64,000 bases of DNA from JADFGZ01 sp965222345 (GCA_965222345.1 CBDCTS010000007.1:1798001-1862000), one strand, 5' to 3'; positions 1-9,186 are shown, counted from the stretch's first letter. Numbers and translations are program-made. The notes: generated by a model not told the origin, from the sequence alone.

Positions 1-1
1 T

Positions 2-112
2 CGCCCGGACCAGTTCAGATTGCTGGTTGATGACCGCCTGGTGTGGGATATGGTTGAAACCACTCTCCCAACCCTCGCCCGCGAGATCGACTTGCTTTTG
101 GAGGATGGATGA
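2..112 (+). CDS. C-terminal end of an unidentified protein (5' truncated by window edge)
   Basis: An open frame enters from the left edge and stops with TGA at 110-112, giving a 36-residue tail that ends in an acidic, leucine-rich helix (LAREIDLLLEDG). The tail is too short to identify a family, and the start lies outside the window. The frame is the only uninterrupted one here and its composition is protein-like, so a real gene end is likely but the product is unknown. Confidence 0.45.
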   Translation, partial: RPDQFRLLVDDRLVWDMVETTLPTLAREIDLLLEDG

Positions 113-255
113 GTGGAGTTTGCGGACGTGATGCCGGGCGCGCGGCCTTGCCCTGGAATCGATCGGCGGGACAGATCCTCACTGTGAACAAACTATAGTT
201 TTCTGACGTCCCGTTATCGCATGTCTAAACCCCTGATAACACTGCGTGTTTCACT

Positions 256-277
256 CCCCGATCGCAAGGGGGTTTTT
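256..277 (+). terminator. possible weak intrinsic terminator
   Basis: CCCC, an 8-base loop and GGGGG are followed directly by TTTTT. The stem is only 4-5 bp, so this is weak. It lies downstream of the partial gene ending at 112 and in the right orientation for it; the opposite strand has no U-tract. Confidence 0.3.
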
Positions 278-322
278 GGACAGAGAGAGAACTCAGCACA
301 GCGCCGAGTTGCAGTCTCTCCT

Positions 323-1528
323 TCAAGGAATCGTTGGAGCCACCTCCGGTGCCAACAACAACTCCAGCGGCTGGCCGTTCTGCCCCGTGAATCGGAGCGA
401 TCCGGACGAGGCCTGGCCCGTGGAACCGCCGAAGAGGATGAATTGCGTCGTCCATCCGCCGGAATCCGCCAAATAGGGGAAGTACAAGCCGGATACGGTG
501 GGGGGCGAGTTTTCATCGGACGGCGGTGTCGCCGTCACCACAATTTCGTTCCGCTGGTTGCGCGTCATCCGAAGACCGACGACTGCGATGTCCGGCGCCG
601 TGGAGGCAATCCGCAGAATGCCTGAAAACGGCATGGTCAACTCGGGGAAGAAGCCGTCGATGACTCGAGCAACCTGGCCCCTGGCGGGAATGGTGAGAGA
701 CTCTGTGAGTCCCGTCGCTGTCCCGTCCAATGCTGCCAATTCGAGGGAAACCACGGTGTCCCTCCCCGATGTGTTTGTCAGGGCGATGCCGCTTCTCACC
801 GAGTGGGGTTGGCCGCCTGTGCCGTTCGCCTCAACGCAAACACGAAACGCGGCTCCTGGGGTGGATGCCGGGACACCGGCTTGGGAAACGGTCACGCCGC
901 CGCTCTGGAAAGAGAAGATACTCATTTCCGACGGAGCGAAGCTGCCGAAGTTCGCAGCCACTCGGACTGATCCGACCTGGAGGGGTCCGGAGGGGTCATC
1001 CCTTCATCGACCGCCACCTGTCCATATCCGGAGACGAGCGAGGGGGACGCGCCTTGGGAGGAAATGGAAACCCCGCCCCTGTCCGTGATTAAAAACGGCT
1101 GCGTGGCGGACGGAACGATATAAAAGCCAGCGCCGATGATATACGTCCGGGATACTGGTCCAACTCCAGGAACGTTGGCTGTAAATATACGCTCACGGGC
1201 GTAGGTTACCTTGGGTATCTCGGCGCTGTCGGAGTCATCATCGGGATTGTCGAAATGATACTCGACGAAGCCGCCCTCCGGGTGGATTCTCCATCAGTCG
1301 GTCTATGAGCTCCTGCTTGAACTCTCCGTCCCAGGCATTCTCCCCAGGGAGGTGCTCGATTCGCTCCACCAAAAGCTCCGCCGCCTTGCGGGCGAGATCA
1401 AGCATGAGTTCGGGCGCCATCTGGAGGCCATCGTGCACCTCACCGTTTGCGACTGAACTCGGCTCTTTAGCGCTTTGTGTCGAGGCGTCCGACGGCTCTC
1501 GTTTCCCCTCTGATCGTCCCATCCCCAC
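323..1528 (-). pseudogene. frameshifted chimeric gene: decarboxylase-like N-terminus, cache-like domain, Acidobacteriota secreted-protein tail
   Basis: Three pieces lie in a row on the minus strand. From 1528 the first frame encodes about 85 residues containing AAELLVERIEHLPGENAWDG, which resembles the N-terminus of PLP-dependent decarboxylases. At about 1275 the coding sense moves to another frame (EGGFVEYHF, IPKVTYARE, YIIGAGFYIVPS), which looks like the end of a cache sensory domain. Near 980-1000 it moves back to the first frame and runs to the stop at 323 with GIALTNTS, IPARGQVARVIDGFFPEL and ADSGGWTTQFILF, a tail recurring in secreted Acidobacteriota proteins. The second shift coincides with two tandem copies of a 10-base unit at 979-998, where copy-number change would alter the frame. 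The 212-residue piece 323-961 could be translated alone from GTG at 961. I read the locus as a decayed fusion; sequencing error at the shifts cannot be excluded. Confidence 0.55.
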
Positions 1529-1876
1529 TCCTTTTCCGGACTGGACTCCCTAAGCGTCACAGCGCAACGTGGCGGCGATTCCCGGACGGCCAAATAGCCC
1601 GCACAGAGTACCACAGCATGGTAGAATGGGGCGTAGTTGTCGGCGATGAAAGCCTGAGCGTTGCGACTTCCCGCCTGGCTTCGAGAGGGAGAGATCAGGG
1701 CTGATGTCGATAATAACGAACCCCAAAACAACCATGGATGCAGCCGAAAGAAACCATGACGATCTAAGATTGAGTCGGCCGGGCGGCGGGAAAGCTCAAG
1801 ATCGATAATTCCGGACAAGATGCTCAAACCCATTCGGGAGGGCTGACCCTGTGGGCTGCAAAGACACGGTCTGGCT
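1529..1876. other. intergenic, nothing recognised
   Basis: About 350 bases between the decayed minus-strand locus and the plus-strand polyketide synthase. I see no convincing gene, tRNA or strong promoter; presumably it holds the promoter for the polyketide synthase cassette. Confidence 0.4.
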
Positions 1877-2911
1877 ATGAGGAATCCGGAACCGCGTATC
1901 GTATCGGTGGCGACGGCCGTTCCACCGCAGCGCTTTACACAGGAAGAGGTGTTGCGGCTGGCAGGCTATAGCCGACCGATTGCGCGGGAGATTTTTTTCA
2001 ACAGCGACATTGACTGCCGCTACCTCTACATGGACCGCAAGGATGGAACTGTAAACGAGAGCCCGGACGACTTGCACCGACGCTATAGAGAAGGTGCGGT
2101 ACTGATTGCCCGGCAGGCGGCGCAGCGCTGCTTGGCAAAGGCGGGCTTGGGCGTTGAAGATATCGATTGCATCCTCGTTTGCTCCTGCACCGGTTATCTC
2201 TGCCCGGACCTATCCACGATTCTGGTCAAGGAAATGCTGCTCTCTCGCAGAGTGCAACGGGGAGCTTTATTGGGCCTGGGATGTGCTGGAGCCCTTCCCA
2301 CGCTGCAGCGCGCTTATGACCATGCCCTGGCCTATCCGGATCACCAAGTGCTGCTGGTGGCGGTGGAGATTTGCTCCGCCGCATATTACATCGACGATAA
2401 ATTAGAGACGCTGGTGGGCAATGCCATCTGCGCCGATGGTGCGGCCGCCTGCTTGCTGACTTGTCGGGCCGTTACCGGGCCGCGCATAGCTCGCTTTGCC
2501 TCATTGCTGGACACGAGCTGTCAGGATTCTGTAGGTTTTGAACAACGGGACGGGCGCCTGCGCATCATCCTTTCTCCTACGATTCCAGGCATGGCTCCTC
2601 CCATCATCGACCGGCTGCTCGACGAGTTGCTTCGTCCACAAGGGCTGAGCCGCAACGATATCCGCCACTGGTTGCTCCATCCGGGCGGCCGAAAAGTAAT
2701 TGACCGGGTGCAGCAGGCGCTTAACCTGAGCGACGCCGATCTGGCCGTCTCCCGTCGAATCCTGCGGAACTACGGAAATATGTCGTCCCCCACCGTTCTG
2801 TTTGTGCTCAACGATGTCCTGGAAACGGGTTCCGCCCGCGCGGGCGACCGAGGGGTTCTCCTAGCCCTGGGTCCTGGCTTTGCGGCCGAGGCGGCCTTGC
2901 TGGAATGGTAA
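1877..2911 (+). CDS. type III polyketide synthase (chalcone/stilbene synthase family)
   Basis: Homodimeric ketosynthase that condenses an acyl-CoA starter with malonyl-CoA units to a short polyketide in the cytoplasm. The 344-residue protein carries the catalytic triad expected for the family: Cys136 in GLGCAGALP, His268 in WLLHPGG and Asn301 in NYGNMSS. The segment CTGYLCPDLS near residue 104-113 is also characteristic of bacterial members. Length matches the family (about 350). The start is the first ATG of the frame; no strong ribosome-binding site is visible, so a nearby alternative is possible. A methyltransferase gene follows after 12 bases, so the pair is probably one transcript making a methylated product. 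Starter unit and product cannot be deduced from the sequence. Confidence 0.9.
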   Translation: MRNPEPRIVSVATAVPPQRFTQEEVLRLAGYSRPIAREIFFNSDIDCRYLYMDRKDGTVNESPDDLHRRYREGAVLIARQAAQRCLAKAGLGVEDIDCILVCSCTGYLCPDLSTILVKEMLLSRRVQRGALLGLGCAGALPTLQRAYDHALAYPDHQVLLVAVEICSAAYYIDDKLETLVGNAICADGAAACLLTCRAVTGPRIARFASLLDTSCQDSVGFEQRDGRLRIILSPTIPGMAPPIIDRLLDELLRPQGLSRNDIRHWLLHPGGRKVIDRVQQALNLSDADLAVSRRILRNYGNMSSPTVLFVLNDVLETGSARAGDRGVLLALGPGFAAEAALLEW

Positions 2912-2923
2912 AAAGCGACAGAA

Positions 2924-3670
2924 ATGCAACCGTTTTCGACCCTCCATCCAGAAGCTCGTGATTTCTCTTCGCGAGTTCTGCGCCCGGAACTGATCGATGC
3001 CGGGAATATGCCCGATGAGGAAGTGCGACGGAATTTGTTGGACCTCCGTCGCATCAACAGGCTTTTTGGAAGCCGAAGACTCTTGCTGGAAGTTCTGGAG
3101 AAGCAAGTTTCTCGCCATAAACTGACAGGGTTCCGTGTCCTGGATATTGCCAGCGGCTCCTGCGATCTGCCATTCGCTATCCTGAAATGGGCAGAACAGC
3201 AGGGACTCGAAGCGCAGGTCTTTGCGTTGGAATACTGGCACAGATACCTAACGCTGTTTCGGGATGAACTCGCGGCACACACCAAGCTGCACCCGTTCTC
3301 TGCCGACGCGTTACACGCGCCTGTGCCGGATCAAGCCTTTGATTTTGTCACTTGCTCTCATTTCTTCCATCACCTTTCGGAGGATCGAGCTGGCGAGCTT
3401 TTGCGGATGATGAGCCGTTGGGCGCGCTACGCCGTAATCGTCAGTGATCTGGAAAGGCACCCTGTTCCCTACTATTTCTTCCGCCTGTTCAATCCTATAT
3501 TTACAACCTGCGCCATGAGCCGCATAGACGGTCTCGTCTCGTTTGAACAGGCATTCCGTAAGGAGGAATTAAAACAGACGGCGGACCGTGCTGGCTTGCG
3601 CAACTGTACGGTCGAGCGGCGCTGGCCCTACCGCTTGCTTTTGGTAGTAGAATCTTTCTCAGCCGCGTGA
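2924..3670 (+). CDS. SAM-dependent methyltransferase paired with the type III PKS
   Basis: Class I methyltransferase of 248 residues. The SAM-binding loop is visible as VLDIASGSCDLPFAIL (about residues 72-87), followed by a FDFVTCSHFFHHL motif near residue 140, the usual post-II motif. The C-terminal half contains FFRLFNPIF and SFEQAFRKEEL, shared with methyltransferases that sit next to bacterial type III polyketide synthases. It starts 12 bases after the synthase gene and is very probably co-transcribed. The likely role is O- or C-methylation of the polyketide. No flavin oxidoreductase, a frequent third partner in such clusters, follows here; the next gene is an unrelated amidohydrolase after about 150 bases. 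Confidence 0.8.
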   Translation: MQPFSTLHPEARDFSSRVLRPELIDAGNMPDEEVRRNLLDLRRINRLFGSRRLLLEVLEKQVSRHKLTGFRVLDIASGSCDLPFAILKWAEQQGLEAQVFALEYWHRYLTLFRDELAAHTKLHPFSADALHAPVPDQAFDFVTCSHFFHHLSEDRAGELLRMMSRWARYAVIVSDLERHPVPYYFFRLFNPIFTTCAMSRIDGLVSFEQAFRKEELKQTADRAGLRNCTVERRWPYRLLLVVESFSAA

Positions 3671-3824
3671 GCAAGGAATAGTTCCGCCGATTCGATCATG
3701 ACAGGCGAGAATGGTTGAGCCGACAGATCAGCGGGCGTTATGATACGGGTTAAGTGGAAGCGCAAACCGGCATATCCGGTTTCGGCGGTGAAAGTTTTCT
3801 AAACCTACAGCAGGGGGTGGGAAG

Positions 3825-5726
3825 ATGCCTTGGAAAAGATTTTTTGCAAGATTTTCTGCTCAGTGGTTCGGTGTGATCTTCTGCGTGATGGTGTCCAGCG
3901 TTGGGCTGGCAGCTCAGCAGTCCGGGGGGCAGGCCGACATCATCTTGCACAACGGAAAAATCCTGACGGTTGACGCCGACTTCACCATCGCCGAAGGGAT
4001 CGCCATCCGCGGGCAACGGATCGCCGCCGTCGGGTCCAATCAGGATATTCTCCGGATGTCGGGTCCCAACACCAGTATATTCGACTTGAAGGCCAGGACG
4101 GTAATCCCCGGGCTGATTAACACCCATATCCACATCAATGACGAGGCGGAGACCGATTATGGGATGGAGATCGGATACGAGGGGATCATGGCCTATCCCA
4201 TCGACTGGAACGGCGTGACCACTACGCAAGACGTGCTGAACCAGGTCGAAGGGCTCCTGGAGAAGTTCACCTTCCAGCCGGGCGAATGGATCTACTTTGC
4301 CAGCGCCGGGGGAAGCAATGACCGCAGCGTCAAAATTATGATTGACGGCCTCAACCGCTGGGAGTTGGACAAGGTGACTCCAGATAACCCGATTGTCATG
4401 GGGATGACCTGGCCGAACGTGAACGGCGTGGTGGTCAACAGCAAAGCTTTGGACATTATCTGGGCGGAGCATGGCGATTTCTTCGAGACCTACGGGCGCT
4501 ATTGGGTGAATGAGGACGGAGAGCCGGAGGGCCATTTGGAGTCGCCCGGGCTCCGGTTTGCCCTGGAATACCTGCCGACTCCCCCGCCGGAGAAAATGGG
4601 CCCGATCTTCAAGCTGGCCTCCGAGGAGCGGGTTGCGCAGGGTGTCACATCGTTTTCCACGCGTTTGCCCCAATATGCCATTGACGCCTTCCAGTGGCTG
4701 GAATCCAGAGGAGAGATGCCGGTGCGGCTTGCCTATGGGCTGGAAGGCTACTTCGGAGTTACGGACCTGTCGATGGGCATGAAGGATGCGGCTGCAAAGA
4801 TGGGCACAGGATCGGACAAGTTTTGGGTGATCTCGGCAGCGCCCTCGGCCATTGACGGTTCCGGTAGCCGGGCTTGCTCGGGCCAAACCCGTGTCGGGGC
4901 CGTTTCCGACGTGGAGGCGTGGTTCCCGAGCGGACAATGTCTGCAAGACATTGAATACCGGGGAGCGAAAGGAGCGCCGTTCCGGGGCAACTACTTCAGG
5001 GACTGGTTTTCTGTGACCGCCCGCGATCAGGTCAGGCTGGCGAACACCCACGCCGCCGGAGACCGGGCGGTCAAGCTGGCGCTCAACTTGTTTGAGGAAT
5101 TAGCTGAGCAACATGGACCCGACGTGGTCAAAGGCTGGGCTTTTGACCATTGCCGCATGCTGGACCCGGCCGACCTGCCCAGGGCAGCCAAGCTGGGCGT
5201 GATGTTCAGTTGTTCGGCCACGCTGGGCTCTCCGGGCAGCGAGGGATCAGCCTACGGGGAAGAAATTGCGCACACGTTTCCGTCTCCGCTGAAAAGCATG
5301 TTCAACGCCGGCGTCATCACGGCGGTGGAGTCGGCGGGCGGCAACACATGGCAAAGTATCGAGAGAATCATCACGCGCAAAGGTCCCAGCGGAAAGGTGT
5401 GGGGTCCTCAAGAAAGGCTCACACGGGCCGAAGCCCTGCAAACGGCCACGCGGAACGCAGCCATCTACATCTTGAAGGGGGACCATCTCGGCACTCTGGA
5501 AGCGGGCAAACTCGCCGACCTGGCCGTTCTGGATAAGGACTATATGACGATGCCGGAAGACGACATCGGAGAAATGCAGCCCCAGTTGACCATGATGGAT
5601 GGCAAAATCATGTATGTCCATCGACAGTTCGCGCAGGAATATAACTTGAGCGGCGACGGCATGATTGTCTCCACGATGAAGGACCTGGAGGCGCGCCGCA
5701 AACCCTCTAAGATTAGCCGCCGGTAG
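3825..5726 (+). CDS. secreted amidohydrolase family protein (YtcJ/AmdA-like)
   Basis: Metal-dependent hydrolase of the amidohydrolase superfamily, 633 residues. An N-terminal signal peptide (FFARFSAQWFGVIFCVMVSS, cleavage near VGLAAQ) predicts export. The beta-strand metal motif HIH is at residues 101-103 in INTHIHIN; further ligand candidates are in NTHAAGD and WAFDHCR near residues 407 and 433. The C-terminal stretch LGTLEAGKLADLAVLDKDYM is the classical closing composite-domain motif. The start ATG follows a purine-rich AGCAGGGGGTGGGAAG. It stands alone. It is a distant paralogue of the tandem pair at 21955-25933. Members act on amide, urea, formamide or ester bonds; substrate unknown. Confidence 0.85.
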   Translation: MPWKRFFARFSAQWFGVIFCVMVSSVGLAAQQSGGQADIILHNGKILTVDADFTIAEGIAIRGQRIAAVGSNQDILRMSGPNTSIFDLKARTVIPGLINTHIHINDEAETDYGMEIGYEGIMAYPIDWNGVTTTQDVLNQVEGLLEKFTFQPGEWIYFASAGGSNDRSVKIMIDGLNRWELDKVTPDNPIVMGMTWPNVNGVVVNSKALDIIWAEHGDFFETYGRYWVNEDGEPEGHLESPGLRFALEYLPTPPPEKMGPIFKLASEERVAQGVTSFSTRLPQYAIDAFQWLESRGEMPVRLAYGLEGYFGVTDLSMGMKDAAAKMGTGSDKFWVISAAPSAIDGSGSRACSGQTRVGAVSDVEAWFPSGQCLQDIEYRGAKGAPFRGNYFRDWFSVTARDQVRLANTHAAGDRAVKLALNLFEELAEQHGPDVVKGWAFDHCRMLDPADLPRAAKLGVMFSCSATLGSPGSEGSAYGEEIAHTFPSPLKSMFNAGVITAVESAGGNTWQSIERIITRKGPSGKVWGPQERLTRAEALQTATRNAAIYILKGDHLGTLEAGKLADLAVLDKDYMTMPEDDIGEMQPQLTMMDGKIMYVHRQFAQEYNLSGDGMIVSTMKDLEARRKPSKISRR

Positions 5727-5897
5727 AGGCCGCCCGGACAGGTGCATACCGGCACCGGCAGAAGTGGATCAATGTCGCCCTGGAGCGGAATTTGCCCGGC
5801 CTGGGCGAGAGGGGCGCGTTTCCGGTCGCCGAATCTTTAGTCTGGATACTCTTCCCGCGCGAGGCGGTAAAGCACGTGCGGCCGGCTGGCGTGGACT

Positions 5898-6617
5898 ATG
5901 CCGCACAATGCTGCTTCGCTGGTGCGTTTCGATCTGCCCCCTTCGGAAGCGCGCCGCCTGCAACAACGAATACCTGCGCTGGTTGTCCGCAGCGACCGCC
6001 TGGGGAAGTTGCGCACGGTAGCCGGGGCCGACATCTCCCTGGAGAAAAAAACCGGCTACGCCGCCGTCATTCTCTATTCCTATCCTGAATTGGCTGAACT
6101 CGAACGGGTGTGGTGTTCCGGCCAGTTGCGGTTCCCCTATGTGCCGGGCTTGCTGGCCTTTCGAGAGATTCCGCTTTTGCTTGAAGCCTTCCAGAAGCTG
6201 CGGCGACGCCCTGACCTCATCCTGGCCGACGCCCACGGGTGGGCTCATCCGCGCCGCGCGGGGCTGGCCTGTCATCTGGGAATCGTTCTCGATACGCCGA
6301 CTATCGGCTGCGCCAAATCGGTGCTGGTCGGGCAATACGCGATGCCGGCCGCCAAGCGCGGTTCCACTTCTTCATTGTGCGATGGCAAAGAAACGCTTGG
6401 CGTAGTGCTGCGCACCCGCACCGGCGTGCGTCCCGTCTTTGTCTCCTGCGGCCACCGGATTTCGCTCCAGACGGCGGTCCGGCTGACGCTCGATTGCTCG
6501 GACGGCTACCGCATCCCCAAGCCTCTCCGGGAGGCTGACCGCTGGGTCAAACAGCTACGCATCACGCATAGCCACAGCCACGGCAAAGGGACCGTCGGGA
6601 GGAAGATGACTCCATAG
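5898..6617 (+). CDS. nfi: endonuclease V (deoxyinosine 3'-endonuclease)
   Basis: DNA repair endonuclease that cleaves the second phosphodiester bond 3' of deoxyinosine; 239 residues. Family motifs are clear: VAGADIS (the metal Asp, about residue 44), FPYVPGLLAFRE (about 81-92), and ILADAHGWAHPRRAGLACHLG (about 110-130), corresponding to the DGHG..HPRR..GLASHLG block, with Ala where many members have Gly. TIGCAKSVL follows. The C-terminus has FVSCGHRISLQTAVRL, which is also conserved. The gene lies between an amidohydrolase and a convergent minus-strand gene whose stop is only 24 bases away; there is no sign of an operon. Confidence 0.9.
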   Translation: MPHNAASLVRFDLPPSEARRLQQRIPALVVRSDRLGKLRTVAGADISLEKKTGYAAVILYSYPELAELERVWCSGQLRFPYVPGLLAFREIPLLLEAFQKLRRRPDLILADAHGWAHPRRAGLACHLGIVLDTPTIGCAKSVLVGQYAMPAAKRGSTSSLCDGKETLGVVLRTRTGVRPVFVSCGHRISLQTAVRLTLDCSDGYRIPKPLREADRWVKQLRITHSHSHGKGTVGRKMTP

Positions 6618-6641
6618 CAGGCGGAGGATGCCTGGGAGCTG

Positions 6642-7457
6642 CTACGCCGCTACTCCCGTAGAGAACAAGGGAATGGGTTCGATCCGCTTCTGGCGAAAAT
6701 CCTGCTCGAGTTGCTTCATCTCCGCCGCCGTCAGGGGATGCAAAAACTGCTCGTTGCGCTGGTGCAACTCCTGCACGCGCAGCTCGGTGACTTTCTGTTT
6801 GGCCTCCTCCAACTCCTCCCGTGATTCAAGGGTCTTGGCCAACTCCTGAATCAATTCGGGGCCGTGGTGCAACTCGTCTTGGACGACGGTGCGCTCGTGC
6901 CGGGTAAATCGCTCAGTGAATTCATCGGTCACGGGAAGCTTCGTCATCACGTAGTGGAAGCCCACCGCCGCTCCTTCAATGTTGGTGGCAATCACCCTCC
7001 GGACCCAGGAGGAGCGCGTCTGCTGCATCTGCTGCTGGGCCAGATCGAAATAGCAGTGACTCTCCGGCCAGAGGGATTTTTTCATGCCCGGTCCCGGCCC
7101 GAGTGTTTCAGTAAAATCCCCATAACCCCACATCTCCGGCACTTCGCAAGGCTTGCCTTCCAGATACCAATCCAGAACCTTCATGTAACCCCAGTAATGC
7201 TCGGCCTCCTCGAAGCTGTCGGCGCTGGACTTCTGGATGCTGTCGAGCGCGTCCATCTCCTTTGCCTTGTTGAACATTACACGGGAGTGGTAAACCATCG
7301 CGCCATATTCTTTGGTGGCCTGCAAAGCCAGCCAATAAATGTCCCGGTCGCGGTTTCTCCGCTCCGAATACGCCAACGCCACCCGGTGCACAGCTCCCGT
7401 AAAGACATCCATCAACCCTGCCAGTTCTTCCTGGACACCCTTCTCCGTGAATGGCAT
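6642..7457 (-). CDS. ferritin-like diiron protein, function unknown
   Basis: A 271-residue, largely helical protein. Four helices carry a diiron-type ligand pattern: TKEYGAMVYHS (Glu about residue 50), SFEEAEHYWGY (ExxH about 83-87), ATNIEGAAVGFHY (Glu about 157) and QDELHHGPELI (ExxH about 191-195). This E..ExxH..E..ExxH arrangement is the signature of ferritin-like diiron proteins. It is followed by a charged, possibly coiled-coil tail. No signal peptide is present. The start has a good Shine-Dalgarno GGGAGGA. It lies 51 bases downstream of the zinc alcohol dehydrogenase on the same strand, so the two may be co-transcribed and work on the same metabolite. I cannot assign an oxygenase, oxidase or storage role. 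Confidence 0.65.
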   Translation of the reverse strand: MPFTEKGVQEELAGLMDVFTGAVHRVALAYSERRNRDRDIYWLALQATKEYGAMVYHSRVMFNKAKEMDALDSIQKSSADSFEEAEHYWGYMKVLDWYLEGKPCEVPEMWGYGDFTETLGPGPGMKKSLWPESHCYFDLAQQQMQQTRSSWVRRVIATNIEGAAVGFHYVMTKLPVTDEFTERFTRHERTVVQDELHHGPELIQELAKTLESREELEEAKQKVTELRVQELHQRNEQFLHPLTAAEMKQLEQDFRQKRIEPIPLFSTGVAA

Positions 7458-7508
7458 GCTCGCGTCCTCCCTTTCTGAATTTGTTGCATCTCCGATGCCG
7501 CCCCGCCG

Positions 7509-8630
7509 CTATCCGAGCGCCGGGACAATGGCCGGCTTGATCTCCTGCAGAGCCGCCATCGACTCCAGGGCTTCGTTCACCTGTTCCAGCGGATAGGTGT
7601 TGGTGATCATATCGCTAAAGCGGAAACGGTCCTGGTGATTCTTTAGAAACTGCAAGGCTTTGTAAAAGTGTTCTACGTGCGCTGAGACAACGCCTACAAT
7701 CTGCAGCATGTCCAGGTTGACTTTGCGGGGATAGAACTCGATGCTTTTGTTGGAAGTCTGCCCGATAACCAGATACTGTCCCCCGCGGCGGACCATCTCC
7801 AAGCCTTCCTGGAAAGCCGCAGCCGGTCCGGCGGCCTCGATCACGATGTCCGCGCCGCGCCCGCCCGTCCGCTTCTTGACCATCTCGATCCGCTCGCGCG
7901 GGTCGGTGACTTCTTCCAGGTTGATGGCGCAGGCGGCTCCCCACTTCCGGGCCAGTTCGACCCTGAGCTTCGGCGCGCCGATGCTGATGGTCTGTCCCGC
8001 CCCGGAAGCGATGCTCATGGCCACGGCATAGAGCCCCACCGGTCCCGTCCCCAACACGGCCACCGTGGGCTGGACGCCGAAGCCCCCTAATGCATACAGC
8101 CGTTCAAAGCCGTGGACTATGGTGCGCAGGGCGCAGGTGGCCGAGGCGGCCACTTTGCTGTCCACCCCCTCGGGGACGCGAACCGGGCGGCATTCCGGCA
8201 GAATGTAGCAGTAGTCGGCAAAGCCGCCGCTCAGATAAGGATGCTTTTCCGCGCTGCGCCATCCGTTTTTGCTGGCGTAGGGACACAGCGACGGCTGGCG
8301 GGCGACGGTGCAGTAGAAGCATTTCCCACACCAGGGATAGGCCCACACGATCCTATCGCCCACCTGAAGCGGCTGGTCGCCGGCATCGCGCACCACTCCC
8401 TTGCCGAGCGCGGCGATGCAGCCAACCATTTCATGGCCCATTCCGACGGGCCATTCCGGCACTAGGTCGCCCTGCCAGATGTGCACGTCGGTGCCGCAGA
8501 TGGTAGCAGCCTCCACTTGGGCGATCATCGCTCCCGGCTCGGGAGACAATATCTCGATCTCGCGGATTTCCACTCGCTCGCGGGGAGCCTTCAGCACCGC
8601 CGCCCTGCTTTTTTTGGGAAGCTCAGCCAC
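7509..8630 (-). CDS. zinc-dependent medium-chain alcohol/threonine-type dehydrogenase
   Basis: NAD(P)-dependent oxidoreductase of the medium-chain dehydrogenase superfamily, 373 residues from the chosen start. Catalytic-zinc motifs CGTDVH and GHEMVG and a structural-zinc loop PWCGKCFYCTVARQPSLC are visible, followed by the Rossmann motif LGTGPVGLYAVAM. Start choice: GTG at 8630 is preceded by AGGAGG with 7-base spacing and yields MAELPKKSRAAVLKAP; a longer upstream frame lacks a ribosome-binding site and does not look like protein. The next gene, a diiron protein, follows 51 bases downstream. Substrate is unknown; the fold resembles threonine or sorbitol dehydrogenases. Confidence 0.87.
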   Translation of the reverse strand: MAELPKKSRAAVLKAPRERVEIREIEILSPEPGAMIAQVEAATICGTDVHIWQGDLVPEWPVGMGHEMVGCIAALGKGVVRDAGDQPLQVGDRIVWAYPWCGKCFYCTVARQPSLCPYASKNGWRSAEKHPYLSGGFADYCYILPECRPVRVPEGVDSKVAASATCALRTIVHGFERLYALGGFGVQPTVAVLGTGPVGLYAVAMSIASGAGQTISIGAPKLRVELARKWGAACAINLEEVTDPRERIEMVKKRTGGRGADIVIEAAGPAAAFQEGLEMVRRGGQYLVIGQTSNKSIEFYPRKVNLDMLQIVGVVSAHVEHFYKALQFLKNHQDRFRFSDMITNTYPLEQVNEALESMAALQEIKPAIVPALG

Positions 8631-8811
8631 CAATATCCTCCTGTCGTTCTGTGCTCGATTATTGACGATGCTGCGAAATGCCGCTGTCATTCCGAGCAGC
8701 GTTAGGAATCTGTTCGTTAACGCAATGTTTCGCCAAAAAGCAGATTCTTCGGACCGTGTGAAGATTCTACTCCCTGCTTTTTGCGTGTCAACCAGGGTTT
8801 TGCTGTGTTGA

Positions 8812-8961
8812 CCGGGAATTCAGACCGCCGCCCCCGTCTTCGTTGGGTTGATGCAGATCAATGTGCGAGTTCCGACTGCTGTAGCTCCCAGCGACGCCGT
8901 TTCGGTCTCGCTCGCCATCGGCAACGCCAGCAGCCGGCCCGGCTTGACCCTGATCGTCGAG
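8812..8961 (+). pseudogene. orphan TIGR03437-like C-terminal domain fragment
   Basis: Directly after an in-frame TGA at 8809 the frame reads TAAPVFVGLMQINVRVP then SDAVSVSLAIGNASS and GLTLIVE. This is the typical end of the TIGR03437 (Solibacter-type) domain found at the C-terminus of many secreted Acidobacteriota proteins. The upstream body of any such protein is missing and the natural stop is lost, so the frame runs on to 9135 with unrelated sequence. I read it as a remnant of a deleted gene. The rest of the 8631-9186 gap shows only the likely promoter region of the following gene. Confidence 0.6.
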
Positions 8962-9186
8962 CGAACTACGGGAATGCTCCCATTAACTCCCATTGGTAAT
9001 GGTCCTCACGCGCGGCTTCTCCGCTGGCTGAACTTTGATCCGTGCAACCGGGGCACAAAATATGTTTTAATTTCCCTCTACAACCCGGCTTTTATTGTTC
9101 AGGCATCGCTGCCGGGAGCTAGCCGCAGAAGCTGACTGCTAGACAAAGCAGCACTGGGATTAATCATCAATCAACTTGGAGGATTC

